A DNA stretch of 64,000 nucleotides, taken from Novosphingobium umbonatum (GTDB lineage Bacteria; Pseudomonadota; Alphaproteobacteria; Sphingomonadales; Sphingomonadaceae). Below, piece by piece: positions 1-8,079 of this stretch. A model generated the notes under the pieces. It had not been told where the DNA came from. It did no database searches and worked only from the letters and a program-made list of their open reading frames with translations. The stretch spans positions 62,001 through 126,000 of the forward strand of contig NZ_SACO01000002.1 in the NCBI RefSeq assembly GCF_004005905.1, written 5' to 3'. Each line of letters begins with the position of its first letter. Within the stretch, counting starts at the first letter, position 1. Position numbers and translations under genes: made by a program.

Positions 1-101
1 CATAAAAAGCAACGAATTGCATAGCACGGCATCCCGATAAATGGCCCGCAAAACCATGCATGACACGAGAGCATGGGGCAAACCCAAAATCACCCGCCCA
101 A

Positions 102-141
102 CAAAAAAGCCGAAGAGGTTTCCCTCTCCGGCCTTTTTGTT
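102..141 (-). terminator. Rho-independent terminator of rplK-rplA
   Basis: On the minus strand a stem of about 10 pairs (GGCCGGAGAGG against CCTCTTCGGC, small GAAA-like loop) is followed by a run of T, 25 bases past the rplA stop. It closes the two-gene ribosomal operon, so rplJ and rplL are not co-transcribed from here. The run of T on the other strand could let it work in both directions. Confidence 0.85.
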
Positions 142-165
142 GGGCTCAGCCTAGGCTGGGGCAGA

Positions 166-867
166 TTAGCTGCCGTAAACCTGAGCGGAGTCGACCTTCA
201 GGCCGGGGCCCATCGAGCTCGACAGACCAACCTTGCGGACATACTTGCCCTTGGCGCCAGCAGGCTTTGCCTTCACAATGGCGTCAACGAAAGCGTCAAA
301 GTTGGCGCGCAGCTGTTCGTTCGAGAACGACAGCTTGCCGATGCCGCCATGGATGATGCCAGCCTTTTCAACGCGGAACTCGATCTGGCCAGCCTTGGCA
401 GCCTTCACAGCGTCAGCAACGTTGGGGGTCACGGTGCCCAGCTTGGGGTTCGGCATCAGACCCTTGGGGCCCAGCAGCTTACCCAGACGGCCAACGATGC
501 CCATCATGTCGGGGGTGGCGATCACGCGACCGTAGTCGAGGTTGCCAGCCTGCATGTCTTCCAGCAGGTCTTCCGCGCCCACGCGGTCAGCGCCAGCGGC
601 CAGAGCGGCTTCGGCCTTGTCGCCACGGGCAAACACAGCGACCTTCACGTCCTTGCCGGTACCAGCGGGCAGGGTGACCATGCCACGGACCATCTGGTCA
701 GCGTGACGGGGGTCAACGCCCAGGTTCAGCGAGACTTCGAGGCTCTCGTCGAACTTGGCGCTCTTGAGGTCCTTGAGCAGCTGGATGGCTTCATCCACGC
801 CGTAAAGCTTCTGGTTGTCGCCCAGCTTTTCGGCCAGCGACTTCTGCTTCTTGGTCAGCTTGGTCAT
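166..867 (-). CDS. rplA: 50S ribosomal protein L1
   Basis: L1 binds 23S rRNA to form the mobile L1 stalk that moves deacylated tRNA out of the E site; in many bacteria it also represses its own operon mRNA. The 233-residue product has the family length and begins MTKLTKKQK. It carries the conserved [10 protein letters not shown] stretch and the GxIHxxIGK-type motif near the C-terminus. An in-frame start 18 bases upstream exists, but the ATG chosen lies 7 bases after a GGAGGG Shine-Dalgarno inside the end of rplK. Only 4 bases separate the rplK stop from this start, so the two genes are translationally coupled. Confidence 0.98.
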   Translation of the reverse strand: MTKLTKKQKSLAEKLGDNQKLYGVDEAIQLLKDLKSAKFDESLEVSLNLGVDPRHADQMVRGMVTLPAGTGKDVKVAVFARGDKAEAALAAGADRVGAEDLLEDMQAGNLDYGRVIATPDMMGIVGRLGKLLGPKGLMPNPKLGTVTPNVADAVKAAKAGQIEFRVEKAGIIHGGIGKLSFSNEQLRANFDAFVDAIVKAKPAGAKGKYVRKVGLSSSMGPGLKVDSAQVYGS

Positions 868-871
868 CGGA

Positions 872-1303
872 TTAGCCCTCCACAACCTGAATGCCCATCG
901 AGCGGGCCGAACCTGCGATGATCTTGACGGCAGCGTCCAGATCGTTGGCGTTCAGATCCTTCATCTTCAACTGGGCGATTTCGGCCAGCTGAGCGGTGGT
1001 GATCTTGCCAGCCGAATCCTTGCCAGGAGCCTTCGAGCCCGACTTCAGGCCCAGCGCCTTCTTGATGAAGAAGGTTGCAGGGGGGGTCTTGGTGACGAAC
1101 GAGAAAGACTTGTCCGAATAAACCGTGATCACGGTCGGCAGCGGGGTGCCGGGTTCAACGCCCTGCGTAGCGGCGTTGAATTCCTTACAGAAACCCATGA
1201 TGTTAACGCCGCGCTGACCCAGAGCCGGACCGATTGGCGGGCTGGGCTTGGCTTGGCCAGCTGCGATCTGCAGCTTGATGTAACCGTCAATTTTCTTGGC
1301 CAC
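872..1303 (-). CDS. rplK: 50S ribosomal protein L11
   Basis: L11 forms the GTPase-associated centre with 23S rRNA and L10. The protein is 143 residues, full length, with the N-terminal proline-rich hinge ([16 protein letters not shown]) and the C-terminal rRNA-binding domain ending [12 protein letters not shown]. It begins with GTG (GTG GCC AAG AAA), five bases after a strong AAAGGAGG. In most alphaproteobacteria secE-nusG precede rplK; here the upstream neighbour is an IclR regulator, so rplKA must have its own promoter in the 190-base gap. That gap holds two short GC hairpins (around 1329-1342 and 1432-1447) that could belong to the leader. Confidence 0.98.
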   Translation of the reverse strand: MAKKIDGYIKLQIAAGQAKPSPPIGPALGQRGVNIMGFCKEFNAATQGVEPGTPLPTVITVYSDKSFSFVTKTPPATFFIKKALGLKSGSKAPGKDSAGKITTAQLAEIAQLKMKDLNANDLDAAVKIIAGSARSMGIQVVEG

Positions 1304-1493
1304 GATGGCCTCCTTTCATCCTGTGGGAGCCGGCAGACCGGCCCTTCAGATCAAGCGGTATAACGACGGGCGTTTGTTGCCATCCCCCCGTCTTCCGCAC
1401 GGAAATCCAGCGAATCAGGCGAGAAGCCCGTCCGCCGGAAGTGGCGGCTCCTAGTCGATTATCGCCAGAATGCAAGCCTTGTCGCAGAAAGGC

Positions 1494-2240
1494 TCAGGCC
1501 ATTTCCAGCAATTGGCCGGTGCGTTCCAGCAAAGTGGCGCAGCGCCGCTCCACCGCTTCATCGTAACGCACCGATGGAATGGCCACAGCCAAAGCCCCCA
1601 CCACTTCGCCCGCCACAACCACGGCGCGGGCCATGCCTTCGATCCCCACCGAATATTCGCTGTGGGTGCGCGCCAGACCCGATTGGCGAATGCGGGCGAT
1701 TTCCACCCGCAAGGCCGCCGGTTCGACCAAAGTGGCCTCGGTAAAGCGCTCTCGGCGCGTTTCGGCCAGATAGCGTTCAAATTCCTCGACAGGTAGGGCG
1801 GCCAGAATAGCCTTGCCCGCCGCCAGCCCATGCAGCGGCATGCGCGTGCCCACCGCCAGAGCATAGCGCAGGGCGTGGTCACTGCTCTCGGTCACCAACG
1901 TAAGCACTTGCCAACCTTCGCGCACGAAGAAAGAGGCCGTCTCATTCGCCTGCACCCGCAAGGCCTTCACCAAAGGCGCCACCCGTTCCTCAAGGCTGGG
2001 CTCGCTGCGGGCCTGCAGGCGGTGCAGGCCCGCGCCGGGCAGATAGAACCGCCCCTCGCGCACCAGATAGGATCGCTCCACCAAGGTCGCCAGCAGATAG
2101 GACAGGCTGGACACCGGAATGGACAGGGCAGAGGCAATCTCCTGCGCCACGCAAGGCCCACCGCGCGCCACGACATATTCGATAATGTCCAGCGTGCGCA
2201 TCGCCGATTTAACGTGGGAGGATGTGTTGCTCTCTGCCAT
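1494..2240 (-). CDS. IclR-family transcriptional regulator
   Basis: A 248-residue regulator with an N-terminal winged helix-turn-helix (about residues 10-70, with ALSIPVSSLSYLLATL as recognition region) and a C-terminal IclR effector-binding domain (HGLAAGKAILAALP, SEYSVGIEGMARAVVV). It is the last gene of a minus-strand operon after the MetE-like and alcohol dehydrogenase genes, with 11 bases to its neighbour. It probably controls that operon and the divergent SnoaL genes in response to a small aromatic or carboxylic substrate (inference from family and context). The open frame runs 282 bases further upstream, but inside the neighbour; the ATG used gives normal family length. Confidence 0.9.
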   Translation of the reverse strand: MAESNTSSHVKSAMRTLDIIEYVVARGGPCVAQEIASALSIPVSSLSYLLATLVERSYLVREGRFYLPGAGLHRLQARSEPSLEERVAPLVKALRVQANETASFFVREGWQVLTLVTESSDHALRYALAVGTRMPLHGLAAGKAILAALPVEEFERYLAETRRERFTEATLVEPAALRVEIARIRQSGLARTHSEYSVGIEGMARAVVVAGEVVGALAVAIPSVRYDEAVERRCATLLERTGQLLEMA

Positions 2241-2251
2241 ATCCTGTGGCC

Positions 2252-3385
2252 TTACAACCGAGCGGCGGCGATGTCTGCCCCCTGCCGCAGGCTGCGCAGC
2301 TTCTTCCAGGTCACATCGGGGTCGATCTTGCCATAACCTGCAAAAGTGCCAAAACCGCAATCGGTGCTGGCCACCACGCGATCGGCGCCCACAATCCCTG
2401 CAAAACGCTCGATCCTTTGCGCGATCAATTCGGGATGCTCGACATAGTTGGAGCAAGTGTCGATCAGGCCGGGGGCAAGCACCTTGTGATCGGGGATCTT
2501 TGCGTCGGCCCAGACCTTCCATTCATGCTCGTGGCGCGGATTGGCCGCCTCGAAAAGGATGGTGGCAGGGCGAGCCTTCAGGATGATGTCCACCACGCGC
2601 TCCAGCGGGATGTCGTGGTCATGCGGGCCTTCATAATTGCCCCAGCAAATATGCATCCGCATCCGTTCGGGCGGAATATTGGCGGTGGCCGCGTTCAAGG
2701 CCGCCACATTCTCTTCGGCCACTTTCAGGAATTCCGCTTCGGTCAAATCCTGATAGCCGGTGTGGCGGCTCATCGCCAGATCGGGGCAATCGAGTTGCAG
2801 ATAGAAGCCTGCATCAACAATGGCTTCATATTCCGTCCGCATCGCCTCGGCCAGATCGGCCAGATAGGCTTCGTGGCTGGGGTAATATTGGTTCACCTGA
2901 AAAGCAGTGATCAGGCCCGGCGAGGCCGCATTCATAAACCCCTGCGTATCGGGCTTGGCATGCTTGGCCAGTGCCGCCTTGAAACGGCGGATGTCGTCAT
3001 GCAGCGGGTCCAGATTGACCAGCTTGATCGGCCCCACGCAGCTGGCGCGGACAAAATCCTGACTGCCCATCATCGCCGACAATTTCTTCACCAGCGCGGG
3101 GTGCTCGGCCAGATCCAACGCCGATTTGCGGTCCACATGGCCGCCAAAGCCGGACAGGCGCTCGATCATATAGGTCGAATAGCCGATCTTGCCCATCTCG
3201 CCATCCGAGACGATATCCACCCCGTTTTCAACCTGATGGCGCACCGCCTCATCGACAGCCACCGCCACCTTGGCGTCAAACTCGCCCGCATCAAACGGAT
3301 CGCCATGGTCGCGCGCGATCAGCAAAGGCGTCAGTTCTTCCCCGCGCGGCATGGAGCCTACATGGGTGGTGGCAATCTTGGGCAT
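2252..3385 (-). CDS. MetE C-terminal-domain-like (cobalamin-independent methionine synthase family II) protein
   Basis: A 377-residue TIM-barrel protein related to the C-terminal catalytic half of MetE; it is about half the length of true MetE and lacks the N-terminal barrel. The expected zinc ligands are visible: H245 and C247 in HICWGN, a likely E279, and C343 in STDCGFG. The N-terminal TTHVGSMPR is typical of the short family. These short proteins transfer methyl groups or act on thiol adducts, and their substrates are mostly unknown. Its place between an alcohol dehydrogenase and an IclR regulator argues for catabolism, such as demethylation or a thiol-linked step, rather than methionine synthesis; metX and metW are elsewhere in the window. 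Confidence 0.85.
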   Translation of the reverse strand: MPKIATTHVGSMPRGEELTPLLIARDHGDPFDAGEFDAKVAVAVDEAVRHQVENGVDIVSDGEMGKIGYSTYMIERLSGFGGHVDRKSALDLAEHPALVKKLSAMMGSQDFVRASCVGPIKLVNLDPLHDDIRRFKAALAKHAKPDTQGFMNAASPGLITAFQVNQYYPSHEAYLADLAEAMRTEYEAIVDAGFYLQLDCPDLAMSRHTGYQDLTEAEFLKVAEENVAALNAATANIPPERMRMHICWGNYEGPHDHDIPLERVVDIILKARPATILFEAANPRHEHEWKVWADAKIPDHKVLAPGLIDTCSNYVEHPELIAQRIERFAGIVGADRVVASTDCGFGTFAGYGKIDPDVTWKKLRSLRQGADIAAARL

Positions 3386-3418
3386 CGATCTCTCCTGTGA
3401 CGCGGCTATAGCGCTCTC

Positions 3419-3447
3419 AATTTCTTCTATCTGAAATTATCGGATAG
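3419..3447. promoter_or_regulatory. Inverted repeats in the gap before the MetE-like gene, candidate regulator site
   Basis: Two overlapping inverted repeats lie in the 77-base gap: AATTTC-N8-GAAATT at 3419-3438, and CTATCtGA with TCgGATAG at 3427-3447. The TTC-N8-GAA core recurs at 4635-4648 in the divergent promoter of the same gene group. This would suit a dimeric regulator such as the IclR protein encoded downstream. Functional assignment is inference. Confidence 0.4.
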
Positions 3448-3462
3448 GTGAAGGCTCGACAG

Positions 3463-4578
3463 TCACCCCGCCATCACCACCACCGGCTTGACCACCGCCC
3501 CGCTCTCGCCCGCCTCGATGGCATCGTTGATCTGTTCAAAAGGAAAGGTCTGGATCAACCGGTCATAGGGAAAGCGGCCCGCCAGATGATGCTCGATCAA
3601 TTCGGGCAGGAAGCCGAACAAATCGCTATCCCCGCCCAGAATGCCCTTCACCGTGCGTCCGCCGCCCATAAAGGCGGTTTCGTTAAAGCTGAGCATAGCC
3701 TCCGGATCGCTGGCCCCCACAATGCCCAGCACCCCGCGCGGGGCCAGCAAGGCAAAGGCGCTCTCAATGATGCTGGCAAGGCCGGTGTTATCAAAGGCAT
3801 AGGCCAGACCCTGCGGGCATAGCGCGGCAATCTTGCCAAAGGGATCGTCCCGCCCGTCCAGAGCATGGGTCGCGCCCAGTTCCAGCGCCAGAGCGCGGCG
3901 GTTCTCGTGCAGGTCCACCGCGATAATCGGATCGGCCCCGGCAATCCTGGCCGCCATCACCGCCGCCAGCCCCACCGCACCAGCCCCGAAAATGGCCACC
4001 GGCAGCCCCGCCTGCACTTTCATGCTGCGCAGGATCGCCCCTGCCCCCGTCATCATGCCGCAGCCCAAAGGCGCCAGCTGCTCCAGCGGCACATGGGCGG
4101 CGCTATCGGGCACTTTCACCACATTGCGCGCCGTGGCCAGCGCATAGGTGGCAAAGCTGCTCTGGCCAAAGAAATTGCCATGCACCGCCTCCTCCCCAGC
4201 ATGCAGGGTAAAGCTGCCATCGGCCCGCGCACCGGCAAAATTATGCGGAAAGAAATTGTAGCAATAGGTGGGCGCATGGGTCTGACAGCATGGGCAGGTG
4301 CCGCAGGAGTTAAAGCTCATCAACACCCTGTCGCCTACGGCCAGATGGGTGACATCCGCCCCCACCGCCACCACTTCGCCCGCGCCCTCATGCCCCAGCA
4401 CCACCGGCAGCGGCGTCGGCAATTGCTGGTCCCGCACCGCCAGATCGGTGTGGCAAATGCCCGAGCCATGGATCTTCACCAGCACCTCATCCGCGCGTGG
4501 ATCATCCAGCGTCAGATTTTCCAGCGAAAGGGCGCCATGGGCTTGGCGGCAAACGGCGGCGGTGATGGCGGTCGGCAT
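3463..4578 (-). CDS. Zinc-dependent alcohol dehydrogenase, aryl-alcohol dehydrogenase-like
   Basis: An NAD-dependent medium-chain dehydrogenase of 371 residues, similar in layout to benzyl-alcohol dehydrogenases. Catalytic zinc ligands are C42, H63 (GHE) and C173; the structural zinc lobe is complete (C92, C95, C98, C106). The Rossmann motif GAGAVG is at 198-203. It is the first gene of the minus-strand operon with the MetE-like and IclR genes, and lies 129 bases from the oppositely oriented SnoaL gene. It likely oxidises an alcohol to an aldehyde; the aryl substrate is inferred from family resemblance only. Confidence 0.9.
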   Translation of the reverse strand: MPTAITAAVCRQAHGALSLENLTLDDPRADEVLVKIHGSGICHTDLAVRDQQLPTPLPVVLGHEGAGEVVAVGADVTHLAVGDRVLMSFNSCGTCPCCQTHAPTYCYNFFPHNFAGARADGSFTLHAGEEAVHGNFFGQSSFATYALATARNVVKVPDSAAHVPLEQLAPLGCGMMTGAGAILRSMKVQAGLPVAIFGAGAVGLAAVMAARIAGADPIIAVDLHENRRALALELGATHALDGRDDPFGKIAALCPQGLAYAFDNTGLASIIESAFALLAPRGVLGIVGASDPEAMLSFNETAFMGGGRTVKGILGGDSDLFGFLPELIEHHLAGRFPYDRLIQTFPFEQINDAIEAGESGAVVKPVVVMAG

Positions 4579-4633
4579 AGGTCATCCTCTCCTGCGCAAG
4601 AATTTGTCAGGAATCCTGATTTCTTGCTTTGCG

Positions 4634-4649
4634 CTTCATATCTATGAAG
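4634..4649. promoter_or_regulatory. Perfect 7-bp inverted repeat in a divergent promoter region
   Basis: CTTCATA-TC-TATGAAG is a perfect palindrome with a 2-base centre, midway between the divergent alcohol dehydrogenase (start 4578) and SnoaL gene (start 4708). It shares TTC-N8-GAA with the repeat at 3422-3435. Candidate operator for the IclR regulator (inference). Confidence 0.45.
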
Positions 4650-4707
4650 TTATCACATGGATGACAAAAGATTCGCGGCGCAGCAAGCGCCCATTTGGGA
4701 GAGAGAT

Positions 4708-5424
4708 ATGAGCGAGCCCACGATTGCCGAACTGGCAACCCGTCTGGAAAAGGTGGAACACGAACTGGCCATCCAGCAGGACATTCACCAGATCCGCCGC
4801 ATCCAATATACCTACGGCTATTTCATCGATAAATCGCAATATAACGAGGTGGTGGACCTGTTCGCCGAGGATAGCGAGGTCTGGTTCCTCGGCGGCATTT
4901 ACAAGGGCAAGAAGGGCGTGCGCCGCCTCTATATCGAACGTTTCCAGACCCAGTTCACCCAAGGCCACAATGGCCCGCGCTATGGCTGGCTGCTGGATCA
5001 TCCCCAGTTGCAAATGGTGATCGACGTAGCGCCCGACCGCAAGACGGCGCAGGTGCGCGGCCGTTCGATGATGCAGGCCGGTCTGCATGAAACCGCCGAG
5101 GGTAACCAGCGCGCATGGTGGGAAGGTGGGCTCTACGAAAACGAATATGTGCGTGAGGATGGCGTGTGGAAGATCAAGGCCCTGCGCTATTACCCCTTCT
5201 GGCACGGCACTTTCGCCGATGGCTGGGCCAAGACGCCGATCGATTTCCTGCCCAACCCCAAGACCTTCTTCCCCGAAGATCCGCTGGGCCCCGATGCGCC
5301 GGTCGAACCCGCGCCGCGCCTGTGGCCGGCCACCGATGTGGTGCCCTTCCACTATCCGCACCCCGTCACCGGCGCGCCGATCATTGCCGACAACAGCCGC
5401 GCGCGTGAAGGCTTCAAGGATTGA
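4708..5424 (+). CDS. SnoaL-like / NTF2-fold protein
   Basis: A 238-residue protein with an NTF2-type alpha+beta cone (about residues 20-165: IHQIRRIQYTYGYFIDKSQYNEVVDLFAEDSEVWF is the typical opening). Members include dehydratases, isomerases and ring-hydroxylating dioxygenase beta subunits; many are unassigned. An extra C-terminal stretch of about 70 residues rich in Pro and Phe follows the fold. The chosen ATG sits 5 bases after GGGAGAG; an in-frame ATG at 4657 has no such site. It is divergent from the alcohol dehydrogenase and followed 23 bases later by a second NTF2-fold gene. No specific reaction can be assigned. Confidence 0.85.
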   Translation: MSEPTIAELATRLEKVEHELAIQQDIHQIRRIQYTYGYFIDKSQYNEVVDLFAEDSEVWFLGGIYKGKKGVRRLYIERFQTQFTQGHNGPRYGWLLDHPQLQMVIDVAPDRKTAQVRGRSMMQAGLHETAEGNQRAWWEGGLYENEYVREDGVWKIKALRYYPFWHGTFADGWAKTPIDFLPNPKTFFPEDPLGPDAPVEPAPRLWPATDVVPFHYPHPVTGAPIIADNSRAREGFKD

Positions 5425-5447
5425 GTAACCCGCGCTAGAACCCCAAC

Positions 5448-5891
5448 ATGACCGATCTGGAACGCATGCTGGCCGAACAGGCCATCGCCCGCCGCATCAC
5501 GCTCTATGCCGCGCATAATGACGCGGGGCGTTGGGATGATGTGGCGGCCATGTACACCGCCAATGGACGGATGAGCCGCCCCACCGCCCCCGATGCTTTC
5601 ATCGCGGGGCGGGAGGCCATTCTGGCTGCTTTTCAGGCGCGACCACCACGGGCGACCCGCCATGTGGTGGCCAATATTCTGGTCGATGTGGCCGATGACG
5701 GTTTAACCGCCAAGGCCTCCAGCCAGATCATGCTGTTCACCGGCAGCGCTGATCCTGCTGGAAACAATCTGCCCATCGCCTCAGCCAGCCCGCCGCTGGT
5801 CGGTTCCTATGCCGACCAATTGGTGCGGGCCGATGGCGTCTGGTTATTTGCCGAAAGGCGCGGCAGTCTGGATTTCCAGCCTGCTGGCTGA
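5448..5891 (+). CDS. SnoaL-like / NTF2-fold protein (second copy)
   Basis: A compact 147-residue NTF2-fold protein (ITLYAAHNDAGRWDDVAAMYTANGRM opening, residues 15-40), only loosely similar to its larger neighbour. It probably acts in the same pathway, as the genes are 23 bases apart on the same strand. The Shine-Dalgarno is weak. It ends 4 bases before the convergent 70-residue gene. Whether it is an enzyme or a ligand-binding accessory cannot be told. Confidence 0.8.
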   Translation: MTDLERMLAEQAIARRITLYAAHNDAGRWDDVAAMYTANGRMSRPTAPDAFIAGREAILAAFQARPPRATRHVVANILVDVADDGLTAKASSQIMLFTGSADPAGNNLPIASASPPLVGSYADQLVRADGVWLFAERRGSLDFQPAG

Positions 5892-5895
5892 ACTT

Positions 5896-6108
5896 TCAGG
5901 CGGTTTTCAACGTGCTGACACCGGTCAGCAAGGTCTGCGTCAATTTGCCGATCTGGCTCTCGTCAATCACCTTGCCGTCCTGAGTCAGGCTGACCGATTG
6001 CGCGCCTTGCGAACGTGCGTCGGTCAAAGCCTGCCGGATCGTCGCGGCAGAGGATGAATGGACGTTGACCGAGCCTGTCGGCGTCGTGGCTGATACGGCA
6101 TAGCTCAT
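5896..6108 (-). CDS. Small protein of unknown function
   Basis: A 70-residue, Ser/Thr/Gln-rich, neutral protein without a signal peptide or membrane segment. Support for a real gene comes from a very strong GGAGGTG Shine-Dalgarno 7-8 bases before the ATG and from the absence of any competing gene here. The N-terminal third looks disordered and the middle (ATIRQALTDARSQG) helical. I do not recognise the family. It is convergent with the SnoaL gene and has its own about 100-base upstream region. Confidence 0.6.
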   Translation of the reverse strand: MSYAVSATTPTGSVNVHSSSAATIRQALTDARSQGAQSVSLTQDGKVIDESQIGKLTQTLLTGVSTLKTA

Positions 6109-6208
6109 GAGAGCACCTCCTAATCTATCGCACCGCGACCAAGAACGGGCGAGGTTCAGGAGATTTAAGTGGTTAATATGGACTTAGCCGATAATGCGAT
6201 GGGACGGT

Positions 6209-6655
6209 TCAACCGCCGGTAACACCCAGATTGGCCGGACCGAATGCCATGGGCAGCAGTTCGGACAGCTTCATTTCCAGCACGCCATCGGCCGACAGAC
6301 TCCAGACCACCGGATCGGTGCCGCCCAATTGCGCCAATTCATTGAGCACCTGACGGCAGCGCCCGCAAGGCGTCACCGCGCCGGGGCCCGGCACCGCCAC
6401 CCCGCCCTCGCCTGCCGCACCGCCCAGCACGGCCACCGCGACCAGACCGCCGCGCGTGCCATCGGCCATCGCCTTGGCCACCGCCACCGTTTCGGCACAG
6501 AGCGCCAAGCCATAGGAGGCATTTTCCACATTGGCGCCGGTCACCACACTGCCATCGGCAAAAGCGAGCGCGGCGCCCACATGAAAGCGCGAATAGGGCG
6601 CATAGGCCTTGGCAGAGGCGGCCGTTGCGGCGTCGAGCAAATTCTGGCGGTCCAT
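6209..6655 (-). CDS. cdd: Cytidine deaminase
   Basis: Hydrolytic deamination of cytidine or deoxycytidine to the uridine form in pyrimidine salvage. The 148-residue product is of the small homotetrameric class. Zinc ligands and the catalytic Glu are in place: C53-A-E55 in LCAETV, and C97/C100 in PCGRC. The ATG at 6655 has AAGG six bases upstream; an ATG two codons earlier is possible. It lies 24 bases downstream of the GH25-like gene on the same strand and may be co-transcribed with it. Confidence 0.95.
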   Translation of the reverse strand: MDRQNLLDAATAASAKAYAPYSRFHVGAALAFADGSVVTGANVENASYGLALCAETVAVAKAMADGTRGGLVAVAVLGGAAGEGGVAVPGPGAVTPCGRCRQVLNELAQLGGTDPVVWSLSADGVLEMKLSELLPMAFGPANLGVTGG

Positions 6656-6679
6656 AGGCATCCTTATTGGTGCGGCACT

Positions 6680-7423
6680 TTATTGATGCACCACGACCCA
6701 GCGCAAAGGCTGGTCGCTGGCATTGGTCATCAACGCGCTATTGGCGGTCCACAAGGCCCATGGCCGCCCGCCATAATCGGGCGACACCCGATCCTGCGTC
6801 AGCCAGAGCGCACGGTCCAGCGCGCCGGAGATGTGATAGGTGGTTTCAAAATCCGGCCCCAGCTTCAAAATAGCCGACTTGCCACTATGCGCTTCGATCT
6901 GGTTGAGGAAGGTCATCAATTCGCTGACCACCGCGGCATCCGACACTTTGACCGGACAATGGTCGGCCAGTTGTTCCAGTTCCACCACCGGCGGCAACAG
7001 CTTGCGGTCACGCGGAACCACGGTCACGAAATTGGCCGCCTGCTTGTCCGCCGGTTGGCACGGGTCATATTTGTGCAAGGCGCCCACTTGCAGCCCCGCC
7101 GCCTTGGCCGCGTCCAGATTTTTCACCACCGCCGGATCGCGGGCAAAGGCGCTGGCCGAGGCTTCGACATAGACGAAATCGGCGCCCACCGCTTTCAACG
7201 CGGTAAAATCCAGATCGCCATCCACCTGCCCCACCAGCGCGCCCTGCACCGGATAGGTGGCGCGCGAAGGCTGCCAATGGCGCACGCTCCACCAGGCATA
7301 GGCCCCGCCCAGCACCAGCACGAGAGCCAGAACAGCGGTCCAACGCCAACGCGCCGGAATGCCGCCTTGGCCGCGCGCCTGTTGGCGCGGCGCCTTACGG
7401 CTGCGGGTCTTGCGTCGGGACAT
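6680..7423 (-). CDS. Membrane-anchored GH25 (lysozyme)-like protein
   Basis: A 247-residue protein with a very basic N-terminal tail (residues 1-27), one transmembrane helix (about 28-46) and an outward domain resembling glycoside hydrolase family 25 muramidases. The family DxE catalytic pair appears as E148-L-E150 (PPVVELE), and the usual N-terminal DxSxxQ active-site strand reads GQVDGDLDF, so hydrolytic activity is uncertain. GH25 enzymes cut the MurNAc-GlcNAc bond; a cell-envelope rather than phage role fits the housekeeping setting between UPF0262 and cdd. No phage genes are nearby. Confidence 0.8.
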   Translation of the reverse strand: MSRRKTRSRKAPRQQARGQGGIPARWRWTAVLALVLVLGGAYAWWSVRHWQPSRATYPVQGALVGQVDGDLDFTALKAVGADFVYVEASASAFARDPAVVKNLDAAKAAGLQVGALHKYDPCQPADKQAANFVTVVPRDRKLLPPVVELEQLADHCPVKVSDAAVVSELMTFLNQIEAHSGKSAILKLGPDFETTYHISGALDRALWLTQDRVSPDYGGRPWALWTANSALMTNASDQPLRWVVVHQ

Positions 7424-7469
7424 GGGTCAATCTGCCTTTGGAAACTTCAGGATCAGCACTATCGCGGCC

Positions 7470-7961
7470 TCAGGCCCGAATATGCAGCACACAAATCAGC
7501 GTGAACAGGCGGCGCGCGGTAGCAAAATCGGTTTCCACCTTGCCCTCCAATCGTTCCAGCAACAGTTCGGAAGCACGGTTATGGATACCGCGCCGCGCCA
7601 TGTCGATGGTTTCAATCTCCTGCGCGGTGGCTTTGCGGATCGCCTGATAATAGCTTTCGCAAATGGCGAAATATTCGCGGATCGGGCGGCGGAACAGGCC
7701 AAGGCCCAGCACCAGCGATTCGAGCAATTCACCCTGCCCGTCCGCGCCATTGGAAATATCCATGATTAACCGGCCATCGGACACGCTCAGGCGCAGGCGA
7801 TAGGGGCCATGAAAGCCCGCCTCCCAAATGCGCAGGGGTTTGAACGTGTTATCCTCGATCAAATCGAACATGGCCACGCGGCGCTCCTGCTCGATATCGG
7901 CATTGCGCGAGAGGATGGTCGCTTCATCCAGTTCGATATGAGAGATGCGTGGCTGGTCCAT
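7470..7961 (-). CDS. UPF0262 family protein
   Basis: A 163-residue soluble protein of the alphaproteobacterial UPF0262 family, recognised from ISHIELDEATILSRNADIEQERRVAMFDLIEDN at the N-terminus and FRRPIREYFAICESYYQAIR in the middle. Function is unknown. The ATG at 7961 matches the family start; earlier in-frame starts (up to 8030) would add residues not typical of the family. It is divergent from dnaB, with the DnaA box between them. Confidence 0.9.
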   Translation of the reverse strand: MDQPRISHIELDEATILSRNADIEQERRVAMFDLIEDNTFKPLRIWEAGFHGPYRLRLSVSDGRLIMDISNGADGQGELLESLVLGLGLFRRPIREYFAICESYYQAIRKATAQEIETIDMARRGIHNRASELLLERLEGKVETDFATARRLFTLICVLHIRA

Positions 7962-8070
7962 ACCTTGCCCCATTTCGCAAATGCGAGCGCCAAGGGCAAG
8001 GGGATTGACCCAAAGGCCCAGTGGAATCACTTTAAGGGTCCAGAATCACCCAACACGCAAGTGATCCCCG

Positions 8071-8079
8071 TTATCCACA
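8071..8079 (+). promoter_or_regulatory. DnaA box upstream of dnaB
   Basis: TTATCCACA, the perfect consensus DnaA-binding nonamer, lies 61 bases before the dnaB start in the divergent region between UPF0262 and dnaB. A single box without AT-rich repeats suggests transcriptional control by DnaA and not an origin. Confidence 0.6.

Noticed and set aside
73..921. Plus-strand frame over rplA
   Set aside because: rplA on the other strand is certain; the frame has no recognisable protein features.
2252..3385. Methionine synthase metE
   Set aside because: Half the length of MetE, lacks the N-terminal barrel, and sits in a catabolic operon; calling it metE would mislead.
6680..7423. Phage endolysin
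   Set aside because: N-terminal membrane anchor and housekeeping neighbours; no holin or other phage genes.
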